Source: a virus. Taken from it: 64,000 bases of DNA. A program made the position numbers and the translations under genes. Of the stretch, positions 48,826 to 57,295 are shown in pieces; within the stretch, counting starts at the first letter, position 1; the number at the start of each line of letters is the position of its first letter. The notes beneath the pieces were generated by a model. That model was not told the origin of the DNA. It searched no databases and saw only the letters and a list, made by a program, of their open reading frames with translations. The stretch is from positions 124,001 to 188,000 of the IMG/VR virus record IMGVR_UViG_3300005289_000016. One strand, given 5' to 3'.

Positions 48826-49992
48826 ATGGCCACTCCTACGCAATTGTCCGTCAAACTGGACACACTCTTTAAATCGATCAGCACCAAGCTTTCCAGTAAA
48901 CTGGATCTAGCCTCTGTTGCTGCCGATTCGTCTAAACTCGAAGGCATGACCTTGGCACAGGTCGGGGCCCTGACTGTCACCGACCAACTCGCTCAAGTCA
49001 ATGGACGTAAGGGTGAGATGGCATTCTTCAGTCAAGACGGTACGCCCATGGCACTGGAAGGCGGTGAAATGGTCGTCCAGTTGCGCATGGCTTCGGACGA
49101 TGCCGCCATCGATGCATTGAAAAGTGCTACGGTATCATTCGAGGACATCTTCAACAAGTGGGGACGAATCAGCCACAGTAACCAGCTCATCTTTCCACAC
49201 AACGTGACGGAGATGAACAGTTGGTCTTACGATCAGCCAACCGATTCTGTCCTGTCGACCGTGAATAGCGGAACAATGATTGGATTGATCAGTCCTGATC
49301 GGTTTGACCAATACACCTTCGAGACTAGCTTCAAGTCCACCAACGGGGATGATGACGCCATCGGCATGTGTGCTGCCTTTAAAAAGGTAGGAGACCGTGA
49401 GTACACGGTCTCGGTGTTGGTCAGTCCTCGTGGAATGAACCCTGACGGTAGTTACAACACCGCAGGCACTCCTCGAATCTGGTGCACCGTCAACTACAAC
49501 CAAGGTGCTGCTAACGGGATGGTGGTACTGTGGACCCAAGAGTTGGGCATTGCAGCATCGCCGTGGAACTCTGGTGAAATCGCAGCAGGTATTCGGGTTA
49601 AGGTAGTGCGTCGAGCTGGCGGTCTGTTGGAGATCACCTCTACCAGACCAGACGGCTCTCCGTGGCCTAACCCGGTATTCACTACGGTGCAGCTACCTAC
49701 CATGTTCCTCTCCAAATGCTCCATCGGGTACTTGGCCACTTCTCAACCAGCCTCCACCTGGCAGAACTTCCAAGTACCAACCGCCAAGACCGACATCGTG
49801 GACAAACGCGACATGACAGTCTGGCGATGGAACAACACCACAGGCACTTGGGTCAATGCCGGCAAGATGAGTAACCCGGCAGTCATGACTCCCGGACGCA
49901 TCTACAAGGATACCCAGCCCCCGTATTACGGGGCGTACTACCTTGATTTCGACGGCAACCTCGTGACAATTGGGCAGCCTTCTCAGTTGTAA
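48826..49992 (+). CDS. Fibre protein with lectin-like domain (paralogue B), 388 aa
   Basis: Aligned along its length with the preceding gene: LSVKLDTLFKSISTKLSSKLD, AADSSKLEGMTLAQV, MAFFSQDGTP, WSYDQPTDSV, NGDDDAIGMCAAFKK, and a similar C-terminus. The two differ most in loops, as expected for alternative receptor-binding proteins. Expressed from the same unit. Confidence 0.83.
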   Translation: MATPTQLSVKLDTLFKSISTKLSSKLDLASVAADSSKLEGMTLAQVGALTVTDQLAQVNGRKGEMAFFSQDGTPMALEGGEMVVQLRMASDDAAIDALKSATVSFEDIFNKWGRISHSNQLIFPHNVTEMNSWSYDQPTDSVLSTVNSGTMIGLISPDRFDQYTFETSFKSTNGDDDAIGMCAAFKKVGDREYTVSVLVSPRGMNPDGSYNTAGTPRIWCTVNYNQGAANGMVVLWTQELGIAASPWNSGEIAAGIRVKVVRRAGGLLEITSTRPDGSPWPNPVFTTVQLPTMFLSKCSIGYLATSQPASTWQNFQVPTAKTDIVDKRDMTVWRWNNTTGTWVNAGKMSNPAVMTPGRIYKDTQPPYYGAYYLDFDGNLVTIGQPSQL

Positions 49993-49997
49993 TAAGT

Positions 49998-50022
49998 GGA
50001 GGGCTTCGGCCCTCCCTTTATT
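49998..50022 (+). terminator. TTCG-loop terminator
   Basis: 7-bp stem GGAGGGC/GCCCTCC with TTCG loop and CTTTATTTTG tail. Confidence 0.88.
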
Positions 50023-50051
50023 TTGTCTCATCGTATGATTGGGTATTCCAC

Positions 50052-50077
50052 TCGATCGATTCATGACCCTACATTAT
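50052..50077 (+). promoter_or_regulatory. Putative phage promoter, TACATTAT class
   Basis: CTCGATCGATTCATGACCC then TACATTAT (50070-50077), in a 157-base gap before the 159-aa gene. Confidence 0.6.
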
Positions 50078-50149
50078 TCACGAGAATACTGCCAACACAT
50101 AACCGTGAATAGGAAGAGTCGCTGTTGAGTTTTAAAGGAATAGCTCTCC

Positions 50150-50629
50150 ATGTCGAAAGGCAAATATGTAGTACCGGTGATTTTGGGGCAACCGGGTAGT
50201 GAATTGTTTTTGGTCAAGGGAGAAGTTCCGGCTAAGCAAGGGATGGCACTCGTTCGATTCAGTGTGGAGCGGGGGCTCTGCATTAAAGACGAGAAGGCGT
50301 TGGAGCGCCTGTGGGAAAAGACGGGAACACCAAAGAACCGTCCAACCCGGGTAAAGGAACTTCACGTACTCGACACCAGCCTTGATGGTGTGACTCAGCG
50401 CGAAGCAACATTGGTGCAGGGCTACATCAACAACACATTGCCAGGGGCGTTCCGCGCTGTGGAACTGAACAACTGGTACATCTTCGAAAAGCAGGGTGAC
50501 CTCACTCCGCTTAAACTTGCACGTTTCGCCATTAACCTGCTGGAACGCAAGGAGCGAACGGAACTGTTAGGTAGTCTGGCACGTAAGGCTGTGTCCTTCA
50601 CGCATCCCAGCTATGACACTTACCGTTAA
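50150..50629 (+). CDS. Hypothetical protein, 159 aa
   Basis: Not recognised. Mixed fold, basic, no export signal. Single gene between a TACATTAT promoter and a terminator, an arrangement shared with other probable early genes here. TAAAGGAATAG precedes the ATG. Confidence 0.8.
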   Translation: MSKGKYVVPVILGQPGSELFLVKGEVPAKQGMALVRFSVERGLCIKDEKALERLWEKTGTPKNRPTRVKELHVLDTSLDGVTQREATLVQGYINNTLPGAFRAVELNNWYIFEKQGDLTPLKLARFAINLLERKERTELLGSLARKAVSFTHPSYDTYR

Positions 50630-50633
50630 TTCG

Positions 50634-50663
50634 ACGCCGTCCTTCGGGGCGGCGTTTATGCCG
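50634..50663 (+). terminator. Terminator followed by TTATGCCG
   Basis: 9-bp stem (ACGCCGTCC with GGGCGGCGT, one T-G pair) with TTCG loop and exact octamer at 50656-50663. Confidence 0.85.
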
Positions 50664-50717
50664 CATGTCAAAAGAAACAAACCTTCCAACAAGTATGTCA
50701 ACCAGCGAGATCTCACC

Positions 50718-51812
50718 ATGTCGTTACAGAACCTGTTTTATCCTGCCATCTCGGTAGGTGACACCCAAGCCTCGTTTGGCCAGCCCATCAAGCTTGAGAC
50801 TAACACCATCGAGTCTTTGCTCGTGGTTGTGCAGAAAAGCGAAAACATGAGCGTGCTGCCAGAGCGCAGTAAGCTCGAAGTCCTTATGCATGCCGATGGC
50901 CGCGGGTCCAAGCAACTGATCCGTTACAACAAGGTGTTGGTCGGCATGGCGTTGTATCCTTTCGAGGATCATCTGTACGACACCACCGGCGGTATTGAAG
51001 TCGAAGCAGCAATGACCATGGCGGCTAAGCTGTGTGAGGAAATCCCTCAACCACCGCTGACCGCCGATGACTGGCTCGACCGTCTCAAGTACGCCGCGAA
51101 CGACAATCCAGAGATCCTGGCTGTGATTGATTCCGTTCCTTCGTGTCTGCGTGATCTGGACAAAGTCGGCCAGACTCATGTGATCGTGCCTGACTCGTAC
51201 AACATGACCGAAGAGATGGAAGATGCCTCTCGCCGATTGCTGTTGTTCACCGACACCTACGGCAACCACCGTGCCGAAGAGATCCGTGATCAGATCGCTC
51301 TGCATCCGTGGGTGAAACGTGTCCTGCCCAAGTGGTTCAACGAGCAGCAAGGGCACCTGACCAAAGCAGGTCGTGCTGATCTGGCGTACCACTTGACCAT
51401 CTCGGCCTATATCGACCCAATGACCGATGAAGAACGTATCTTCGGCAAAGGGCGTCGTCCGTCGAACGTGGCTGACTTCTATTACGGGATGGAGCTGGTG
51501 CTCACCAACACCAGCGAAAACGAACTGCTGATCCAAAAGGCATTCGAGTCGTTCTGGGACAAGGTCAAGGATGGTGACACCTTCGACCTGCGCATCAACC
51601 GTCACGAATTGCCTGATGCATGGCGCAAGTACTTCAAGAAGCAAGCAATTGAAGTCAGCGGCCTCATCAGCAAGAACAGCGATGGTTCCCTGTGCCTGAT
51701 CAACGAGAAGATCCGCATGGGGCTGAAGAACGACTACGTCAGCTTCGTTGGCTGGAAGTTCCAACCGTCTGTCAAGGTCCCAAAGAAACAAGTCCGCAAC
51801 GTAGTCGAGTAA
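50718..51812 (+). CDS. Hypothetical protein, 364 aa
   Basis: Not recognised. Helix-rich, acidic, strongly codon-biased. Segments such as VRKRNK are absent, and no nucleotide-binding motif was found. The ATG at 50718 is used. An upstream extension to 50613 would run through the terminator. First gene of the 50718-53346 operon. Confidence 0.82.
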   Translation: MSLQNLFYPAISVGDTQASFGQPIKLETNTIESLLVVVQKSENMSVLPERSKLEVLMHADGRGSKQLIRYNKVLVGMALYPFEDHLYDTTGGIEVEAAMTMAAKLCEEIPQPPLTADDWLDRLKYAANDNPEILAVIDSVPSCLRDLDKVGQTHVIVPDSYNMTEEMEDASRRLLLFTDTYGNHRAEEIRDQIALHPWVKRVLPKWFNEQQGHLTKAGRADLAYHLTISAYIDPMTDEERIFGKGRRPSNVADFYYGMELVLTNTSENELLIQKAFESFWDKVKDGDTFDLRINRHELPDAWRKYFKKQAIEVSGLISKNSDGSLCLINEKIRMGLKNDYVSFVGWKFQPSVKVPKKQVRNVVE

Positions 51813-51818
51813 GTAAGC

Positions 51819-52109
51819 ATGAGCAGAAGAAGTAAAAGTCGCGTCGGCCTAGTGGAACTGATTTCCACGTTGACAGTTTGTGCTGGCGTCATTCTCGGTA
51901 ACGTGGGTTATGCCGATCCCGTGGGGACCAAGAAGATCTTGGAAGAAGACGGTTACACCGACATCCAAGTCGGCGGTCGCCAGTTCTTTGGCTGTGATCG
52001 TAATTTCTACCGCACCACCTTCACGGCCAAGAACTCCCGTGGCATCAAGACTCATGGCTTGGTGTGCAAAAGCTTTCTTGACGAAGCAGCGTATATCAAA
52101 AGGATGTAA
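51819..52109 (+). CDS. Small exported or membrane-anchored protein, 96 aa
   Basis: Basic n-region (SRRSKSR), then a hydrophobic segment at about residues 9-30 and a GYA cleavage-like site. The mature part has two Cys (FGCDRN, LVCKSF). It is probably periplasmic with a disulphide, or anchored by its uncleaved helix. Function unknown. Confidence 0.77.
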   Translation: MSRRSKSRVGLVELISTLTVCAGVILGNVGYADPVGTKKILEEDGYTDIQVGGRQFFGCDRNFYRTTFTAKNSRGIKTHGLVCKSFLDEAAYIKRM

Positions 52110-52111
52110 CG

Positions 52112-52585
52112 ATGGTTGAGAAGTCGGATGTAGGCGTTGCAGACGTGTCCCAGCACGTTCGTGTGGGTGTCGGTGTGATCATCATGCGTGGCACCAAGAT
52201 CCTCATGGGTAAGCGCAAGGGCAGCCATGGAGCTGGCACCTACTCTGTCCCGGGTGGTCATCTGGAGTTCGGTGAAACTGTTGGCACCTGCGCCAAACGT
52301 GAAGTGTTGGAAGAGACTGGTATCGTCCTGCACGACCCGTTGTTCCAGGCCGGGTTCACCAACGATCACTTCAAAGAGGAAAGCAAGCATTATGCTACCC
52401 TCTTTGTGGCGTCTCGTTTCAACGAAGGTGAGCCGCAGAATCTCGAGCCCGAGAAGTGCGAAGGCTGGGACTGGTACGATCTGGCTGAACTGCCAGAGCC
52501 TCTGTTCCTGCCGTTCAAGAACTACATGGAAAAGGTCTACGTGAGCCTCAAGGTAAACGAAGGCATGACCCGACTGGGGGCTTGA
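52112..52585 (+). CDS. Nudix hydrolase, 157 aa
   Basis: A complete Nudix box Gx5Ex7REUxEExGU is present at residues 49-71 (GGHLEFGETVGTC and KREVLEETGI) within a typical fold. A hydrophobic strand (VGVGVIIM) lies before it, and FKEESKHYATLFVASRF then WDWYDLAELP behind it. Nudix enzymes cleave nucleoside diphosphates linked to other groups. Substrates of this one could be oxidised dNTPs, NAD or capped RNA. Two bases after the preceding stop. Confidence 0.92.
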   Translation: MVEKSDVGVADVSQHVRVGVGVIIMRGTKILMGKRKGSHGAGTYSVPGGHLEFGETVGTCAKREVLEETGIVLHDPLFQAGFTNDHFKEESKHYATLFVASRFNEGEPQNLEPEKCEGWDWYDLAELPEPLFLPFKNYMEKVYVSLKVNEGMTRLGA

Positions 52586-52588
52586 CCG

Positions 52589-52861
52589 ATGTGCAGACGA
52601 CTTGGTAAGAAACACCCTGACTACATCGGTCCTGAGGGACTGGAACGTCAGAAGCACGAACGCTCGCATTGGAACCCCAAGCGCCGTTTGTCCGATACGT
52701 ACATGGTGCGGATCTTGAATGATCACACCTTCCTGCGCGATACCTTCTGGAATCCGCAGTGCAATAACCCGCAAGGGATCAGTAAAGGGCTGTCTCGCCG
52801 GAAAGCCTCGTTGTACGACAAACTTCAACGCTACTACGACCGTGCCGGAAACGGCAAATAG
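52589..52861 (+). CDS. Hypothetical basic protein, 90 aa
   Basis: Not recognised. Rich in Arg, Lys and His, with Cys at the start (MCRR). Could bind nucleic acid. Three bases after the Nudix stop. Confidence 0.77.
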   Translation: MCRRLGKKHPDYIGPEGLERQKHERSHWNPKRRLSDTYMVRILNDHTFLRDTFWNPQCNNPQGISKGLSRRKASLYDKLQRYYDRAGNGK

Positions 52862-52871
52862 GAGTGTCACC

Positions 52872-53117
52872 ATGGCAACTGCTCACAAAGTGAAAGCAGC
52901 AACCACCGATGAAGAACTGCGTCAGCAAGCCTACAACCTGATCGCTGGTCGTGATCTGTCTGCTGACAAAGACATCAAGAAAGACGGTAAGTACTGGAGC
53001 GAGATCAAGAAGCGCGCCATCACTGTACTGACCGAACGTGGCACTCCCGAGAACCTCGGCATAGTCGAGACGGTAGAAGCTGTCATGAAGTCTTACCGCG
53101 CAACTCTAGGGAAATGA
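52872..53117 (+). CDS. Small helical protein, 81 aa
   Basis: Not recognised. Helical, Lys/Glu-rich. TAGGAGTG precedes the ATG at 52872. An upstream extension overlapping the preceding gene lacks a ribosome-binding site. Confidence 0.78.
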   Translation: MATAHKVKAATTDEELRQQAYNLIAGRDLSADKDIKKDGKYWSEIKKRAITVLTERGTPENLGIVETVEAVMKSYRATLGK

Positions 53118-53118
53118 C

Positions 53119-53346
53119 ATGCAATTTCGATCTGTGTTGAATCCAAACCAACCTGTAACATTGGCAGCGACCAAGGCAGCGATTTGTCACTGGTATGACA
53201 ACAATGACGCCGCGTTAGACGTCTCCGCCACTGACCCCGAAAAACTCAAGGTGGAGCAACGGGGCAATGCTTGGGAGATCTCCTATTCGTTCTGGAGCAA
53301 TGGCAAGTACAGTGTCATTGGTCACTGCGACGAAGCTCCGCTGTAA
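53119..53346 (+). CDS. Hypothetical protein, 75 aa
   Basis: Not recognised. Small, mixed. Starts one base after the preceding stop. Last gene before the 627-aa gene. Confidence 0.75.
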   Translation: MQFRSVLNPNQPVTLAATKAAICHWYDNNDAALDVSATDPEKLKVEQRGNAWEISYSFWSNGKYSVIGHCDEAPL

Positions 53347-53400
53347 TGCTCCTACCACTCTCGTTTATTAACCCCATTTCGAAACAGTAAGGAAGTCTCC

Positions 53401-55284
53401 ATGTCCCAAGTTGCTGAAGCTTTCAAATACCACGAATCCCTCGACGAACTGCAAATGGCGGCGCAATCGAAACTGGCTCCTGGCGCCGGTGCGATCTTCG
53501 CTACCCAGCAGCGCAAGAAGATGATGAACCACTACCTGCTCTCCATCGAGAAGGTAGCCAAAGACGCTTACCCGGACCACATCCGTGAAATCGTGCAGCA
53601 TTACAACTGCTCGCAGTGCGCTCGCTTCATGTCCCGCGTTGGCCATCTGGTGGTTGAAGGCGAGCAAGGCCTGGAATCGGTGTTCTGGAACCCGAACGCC
53701 GTAACCGACCCTTTCTTCAAGGAAGTGGTCAAGCTGATGAAGATGTTCGTCGAGCAGGGCCGCATCACCACCCTGTTCAACCCGAACGGGCCGTACGCCA
53801 ACTACCAGAACATCACCAAGGCGGAAGACGGTGAGCAGACCTGGCAGCACTACTTCATCCAGCCGCAGTTCCTGCGTCACCGCTACGCCGGCCTGGATCG
53901 CGAGATCGACTTCGACGAGTTCCACAAGACCGCCGACCGTGTCAACTCGCTGATCAAGATCACCAAGGAAGTCGACCTTCCAACCGTGATGTGGGTTGAG
54001 CAGATGTTCCAAGCCCGTACCCTCGAGCACCTGGAACACAGCGAAGCGACCATCAAGTCGTTTGCTGACATGCTGGCTCAGCTGCAAGTGGCGCAGTCGT
54101 TGGTGTCGTACACCTCGGCCAACGAATACCAGCAAGAAACCATCCTGGTCAACCGCATCTGGGTCTTCGCCATGAAGCACCGTGCGCTGGCTGCTCTGCG
54201 TGGTTCGATGTTGGGTACGTTGCTTCTGGAAGCGGCCAAGCTGATGAAACAGCCGAACCGTTCGAAGGCGCAGGAATTGGGTCTCCAGTCTTTTTGGAAG
54301 TCTCAGACATCTACTTTGAACTACCGCCGCACTACCGCTGCGGCCTCCTCGGGCCAACTGGAACGCACCGCCAACTTCTTGCAAGAGAACAACTGGCTGC
54401 CGTCGCTCCAACAGCGTGAAGCGGCTGAACTCGATGTGCCTGCCCTGTGGGAAGCCAAGTCGCGTTGGACCTGGATCGAAGGCAAGCCTGTGTCCGCACA
54501 AGCTGACTTCGCCGAGTTCGCATCGCGTAAAGGCGCCGACATCGAGCAAGTCAAAGCACCGATCACCATGGACGTCGGCTACTTCTTCAACGAAGTGCTG
54601 AAACACGTGGTGGCACTGGGCGTGGACATGACCGACCTGTCGTGGAAACCTGCACTGTTGAACGTCATGGCAGATATGACTGCCAAGCCGATCTTCAAGT
54701 GGGACTCTGACGAGCGTCGTGCTCCGTTCATCCCGTGGACCTATAACGAGAACTTCCGTGCAGCCCAACTGGTCACTGACAAGTCGGTTGTGCAGAATGG
54801 TCGCGTGGTCCTGCCAGTACTGTCCATCACCTCGTCCTCGGTCATCGGTTACCATGGCCGTAACCCTGAGAACGAAGCGCTGATGTTCTTGTTCGCCGGT
54901 GTCGGCATGCCGTACGCTCCTCACCCAGCCCTGTTCGCAGAAGCTGTCAAAGACGAGCTGTACCAGCACCGTCGTGCCATCGAAGACTACAGCAAGTCGA
55001 CCCAACTGCCTCGTGCAGAAGGTCAACAGTCGCTGGGTCTTACCTTCGGTCCTCGTCACCCGCTGCAACAAGGTGAAGTGAAGATCACCCTGCACGCTCG
55101 CCTGAGCGATGAAGGCCAGGTCCTGTTCGGTGCCCGTGACATCCGCTTCGTAGTGGACGGTTGCGGTTACAAGATCAAGCCTGTGATTGAAGGTCGTCCA
55201 GTACTGCGTGATCGCCTGTCGGTCGACGCCGCTGCGCCAGTAGCACCTGAAGCCCCTTCGGCCTCGGCCTCCCTGCTGGTCTGA
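53401..55284 (+). CDS. Abundant-type hypothetical protein, 627 aa
   Basis: Not recognised. Nearly all codons are of the preferred set (CTG, GGC, ACC, CGT/CGC), implying very high expression, as for a structural or bulk infection protein. A CSQC pair (residues about 70-73) could bind zinc or iron. The N-terminal half is helical with a KLAPGAGAIFATQQ loop. The C-terminal half is mixed, with an Ala/Pro-rich tail. It is close to the size of the phage-nucleus shell protein of phiKZ-like phages, but no sequence similarity is claimed. GTAAGGAAG precedes the start. Confidence 0.83.
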   Translation: MSQVAEAFKYHESLDELQMAAQSKLAPGAGAIFATQQRKKMMNHYLLSIEKVAKDAYPDHIREIVQHYNCSQCARFMSRVGHLVVEGEQGLESVFWNPNAVTDPFFKEVVKLMKMFVEQGRITTLFNPNGPYANYQNITKAEDGEQTWQHYFIQPQFLRHRYAGLDREIDFDEFHKTADRVNSLIKITKEVDLPTVMWVEQMFQARTLEHLEHSEATIKSFADMLAQLQVAQSLVSYTSANEYQQETILVNRIWVFAMKHRALAALRGSMLGTLLLEAAKLMKQPNRSKAQELGLQSFWKSQTSTLNYRRTTAAASSGQLERTANFLQENNWLPSLQQREAAELDVPALWEAKSRWTWIEGKPVSAQADFAEFASRKGADIEQVKAPITMDVGYFFNEVLKHVVALGVDMTDLSWKPALLNVMADMTAKPIFKWDSDERRAPFIPWTYNENFRAAQLVTDKSVVQNGRVVLPVLSITSSSVIGYHGRNPENEALMFLFAGVGMPYAPHPALFAEAVKDELYQHRRAIEDYSKSTQLPRAEGQQSLGLTFGPRHPLQQGEVKITLHARLSDEGQVLFGARDIRFVVDGCGYKIKPVIEGRPVLRDRLSVDAAAPVAPEAPSASASLLV

Positions 55285-55291
55285 TCCATTC

Positions 55292-55311
55292 GGGGTGAGT
55301 TCGCTCACCCC
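55292..55311 (+). terminator. Partial terminator between two highly expressed genes
   Basis: 8-bp stem GGGGTGAG/CTCACCCC with TTCG loop, but no T-run. Probably sets relative expression of the 627-aa and the downstream Nudix-like gene. Confidence 0.65.
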
Positions 55312-55345
55312 ATCCACCCTTTCGCTGTCCATTAGGAGTTACACC

Positions 55346-56470
55346 ATGTCTCAAGCACAAATGCCGAAACTGTACGAGCGCACCAAGCGTGACGAAATGA
55401 CCTTCGGCATCCTGCCTGATTTCGTACCGAACGACCTGGTCGGCAACATGAAGGGCGATGCTCGCCTGTACGCCCCCAATGAAGTCCACGACCTGATGAT
55501 GGAAATGGATGCTGGTTTCGCTGGCATGCGCCGTTCCACCGTCGACAAGCTGGAAAACCTGCGTCAGTTGATCCTCTACACACTGGCCGGCAAGGTTGTC
55601 GGTGACACCGCTTACTGGGCCATGTACCAGCGCGCGGCAGGTGCTGAAGCTCAACTGAAAGACGGCTTCTCCATCGGCTTCGGTGGTCACCTGGAACGTC
55701 TGGATCTGGCATCGCACTACGTGGCCGGTCCTCAGGAAGGTCAACTGATGGAAGTGCCGGAAGTTCCTTCGAGCTTCTACACCACCCTGACCTCGGGCAT
55801 CCGTGAGCTGTCTGAAGAAGTGCGTTTCACTTCGCCAGAAGGCAAAGCGCGTCCACTGACCGAAGAAGAACAGCTGAAAGTCCTGGGCGCTGGCATGGGC
55901 CTGCCGGCAGGCCTCACTCACGAGAAGGTGGAAGCATTCACTGACGAACTGAAGCAAGATGCCATGATCGCCACCGATCTGTTCATCCTGCGTCGTGATG
56001 CAACCAACCCACAAGTCGGCACCTTCTTCACCGTGGGCGAAACCACCACCGAGCAACTGTTCACCGAAATCACCGGCAAGCCGCCGATCAGCCCTGAAAC
56101 TGCGGCTGAACTGAACAGCAACGTCGTGCCTTGCGGTTTCATCTCTGACCGCGACATGGACAAGCCTGGCTTCGTCGGCAACACCCACCTGGGCGTCATC
56201 GCCGTGTTCCGTGTCAAAGAAGACATGGACTTCAAGGTGATGGAAGAGAAATACACCACCATCGGCTGGAAGACCACCGCCGAAGTGATCGAAATGATCG
56301 GTCGTTGCGAGCCGTGGACTCAGTTCCTCTGCGAGCACTTCGAAGGCCTGGAAAAGGTACTGCGCGAACAGTGCCATACCGAACAGCCTCGCATGGATCA
56401 GCCAGAGGGTAACCTCGCTGACCAATTGGCTGCTCTGGCTGCCAACAACGACACCCAATTCCCACAATAA
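55346..56470 (+). CDS. Nudix-like (COG4112-type) protein with inserts, 374 aa
   Basis: Residues about 107-116 (DGFSIGFGGH) and about 151-158 (GIRELSEE) form a Nudix-type box interrupted by about 35 residues. Then GFISDRDMDK and THLGVIAVFRV appear, with a late WTQFLCEHF. This order matches the MutT-related predicted phosphoesterases (COG4112) that have GVGGH and RELxEE. An extra about 75-residue insert lies at 165-245. Highly codon-biased. Substrate unknown. TAGGAG precedes the ATG. Confidence 0.72.
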   Translation: MSQAQMPKLYERTKRDEMTFGILPDFVPNDLVGNMKGDARLYAPNEVHDLMMEMDAGFAGMRRSTVDKLENLRQLILYTLAGKVVGDTAYWAMYQRAAGAEAQLKDGFSIGFGGHLERLDLASHYVAGPQEGQLMEVPEVPSSFYTTLTSGIRELSEEVRFTSPEGKARPLTEEEQLKVLGAGMGLPAGLTHEKVEAFTDELKQDAMIATDLFILRRDATNPQVGTFFTVGETTTEQLFTEITGKPPISPETAAELNSNVVPCGFISDRDMDKPGFVGNTHLGVIAVFRVKEDMDFKVMEEKYTTIGWKTTAEVIEMIGRCEPWTQFLCEHFEGLEKVLREQCHTEQPRMDQPEGNLADQLAALAANNDTQFPQ

Positions 56471-56496
56471 CGCTGTACCCATTAGGAGCGACTCTG

Positions 56497-56745
56497 ATGT
56501 CCACTACTGTATCCGCTGAACAAGCACGTGCTGACGCTGTGACCTGCCTGACCGACGTCCGTCGCGATGCCAACGCTATCGAAGACAAGGCTCAGGCCAT
56601 CGACTTCGCTATCCAAGGTACCCTGACCATCGTCGACACCGCGATCGAAACCGTGTACGGCGAGCCGAACACCGTGACCCGCGATCTGGCCAAGCAACTG
56701 GCCGAAAGCTGGTCGTTCGAACCGACTGCTGAAGCAGCCGAGTAA
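56497..56745 (+). CDS. Small acidic protein, 82 aa
   Basis: Not recognised. Helical, Ala/Asp/Glu-rich, and codon-optimised like the two genes before it. TAGGAG upstream. It closes the highly expressed operon. Confidence 0.8.
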   Translation: MSTTVSAEQARADAVTCLTDVRRDANAIEDKAQAIDFAIQGTLTIVDTAIETVYGEPNTVTRDLAKQLAESWSFEPTAEAAE

Positions 56746-56757
56746 GCAAGTCTGGTG

Positions 56758-56786
56758 AGGGGCTTCGGCCCCTTGCCTTTATGCCG
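56758..56786 (+). terminator. TTCG-loop terminator followed by TTATGCCG
   Basis: 6-bp stem AGGGGC/GCCCCT with TTCG loop, a TGCC spacer, and exact TTATGCCG at 56779-56786. Confidence 0.83.
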
Positions 56787-56814
56787 ATTCGAAACTTATC
56801 TGACGCTACATCAT
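56787..56814 (+). promoter_or_regulatory. Putative phage promoter, TACATTAT class
   Basis: ATTCGAAACTTATCTGACGC then TACATCAT (56807-56814). GATTCGAA shared with the elements at 28126 and 62192. Confidence 0.6.
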
Positions 56815-56844
56815 TCACGTGTATACACCTACCTAGGGGACACT

Positions 56845-57270
56845 ATGAAGTTGAAGAAGATTGCTTCGCAGCTTGCTCAGCTCATTGAGCGTGAACTCAA
56901 CAAGCAGATCGATCGCACTCCGGGTCAAGAACCGAATGCGTCCGTTCTGACCAATGACTCATTCGTTACTCTGTTTCGTGAATGGAAGATCACTTCGGGT
57001 AAACCGGTGATCCGTTACGAGACAGAGATGATGGGAGCAGGGCCATCACTGTACGTCCGACTGGACCGTGTGGTGTTTGCCGTCCTCCACAACTACGATG
57101 CCAACCCAGATGGGATGAATCGTTTCGTGATGGCTGTGCCACTCTACGTCGATGTAGAGAAAGGCGGGTTCATCGTCCTAGGGGTACAAGAAGCCCCGAT
57201 GGAATTCATTGCTAACGCTTACGAGAAGCTTGTAGAGATCCTCGCCGATCTGCACAACGCTTCCCTCTAA
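56845..57270 (+). CDS. Hypothetical protein, 141 aa
   Basis: Not recognised. A basic helical N-terminus of 30 residues, then a strand-rich domain. The ATG at 56845 follows AGGGGA. Transcribed from the TACATTAT-type promoter. Confidence 0.8.
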   Translation: MKLKKIASQLAQLIERELNKQIDRTPGQEPNASVLTNDSFVTLFREWKITSGKPVIRYETEMMGAGPSLYVRLDRVVFAVLHNYDANPDGMNRFVMAVPLYVDVEKGGFIVLGVQEAPMEFIANAYEKLVEILADLHNASL

Positions 57271-57295
57271 CCGCACATACACCAGGAAACTCACC

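Noticed and set aside
53401-55284. Assignment of the 627-aa protein as the phage-nucleus shell protein
   Set aside because: Only size and inferred abundance fit. No sequence feature was recognised that supports it.
53368-55332. Long antisense open frame (654 codons) opposite the 627-aa gene
   Set aside because: Shadow of a highly codon-biased gene. The antisense protein is rich in His, Gln and Arg with no domain pattern.
55175-56482. Antisense open frame (435 codons) opposite the Nudix-like gene
   Set aside because: Same cause as above. The sense strand has Nudix motifs and a good ribosome-binding site.
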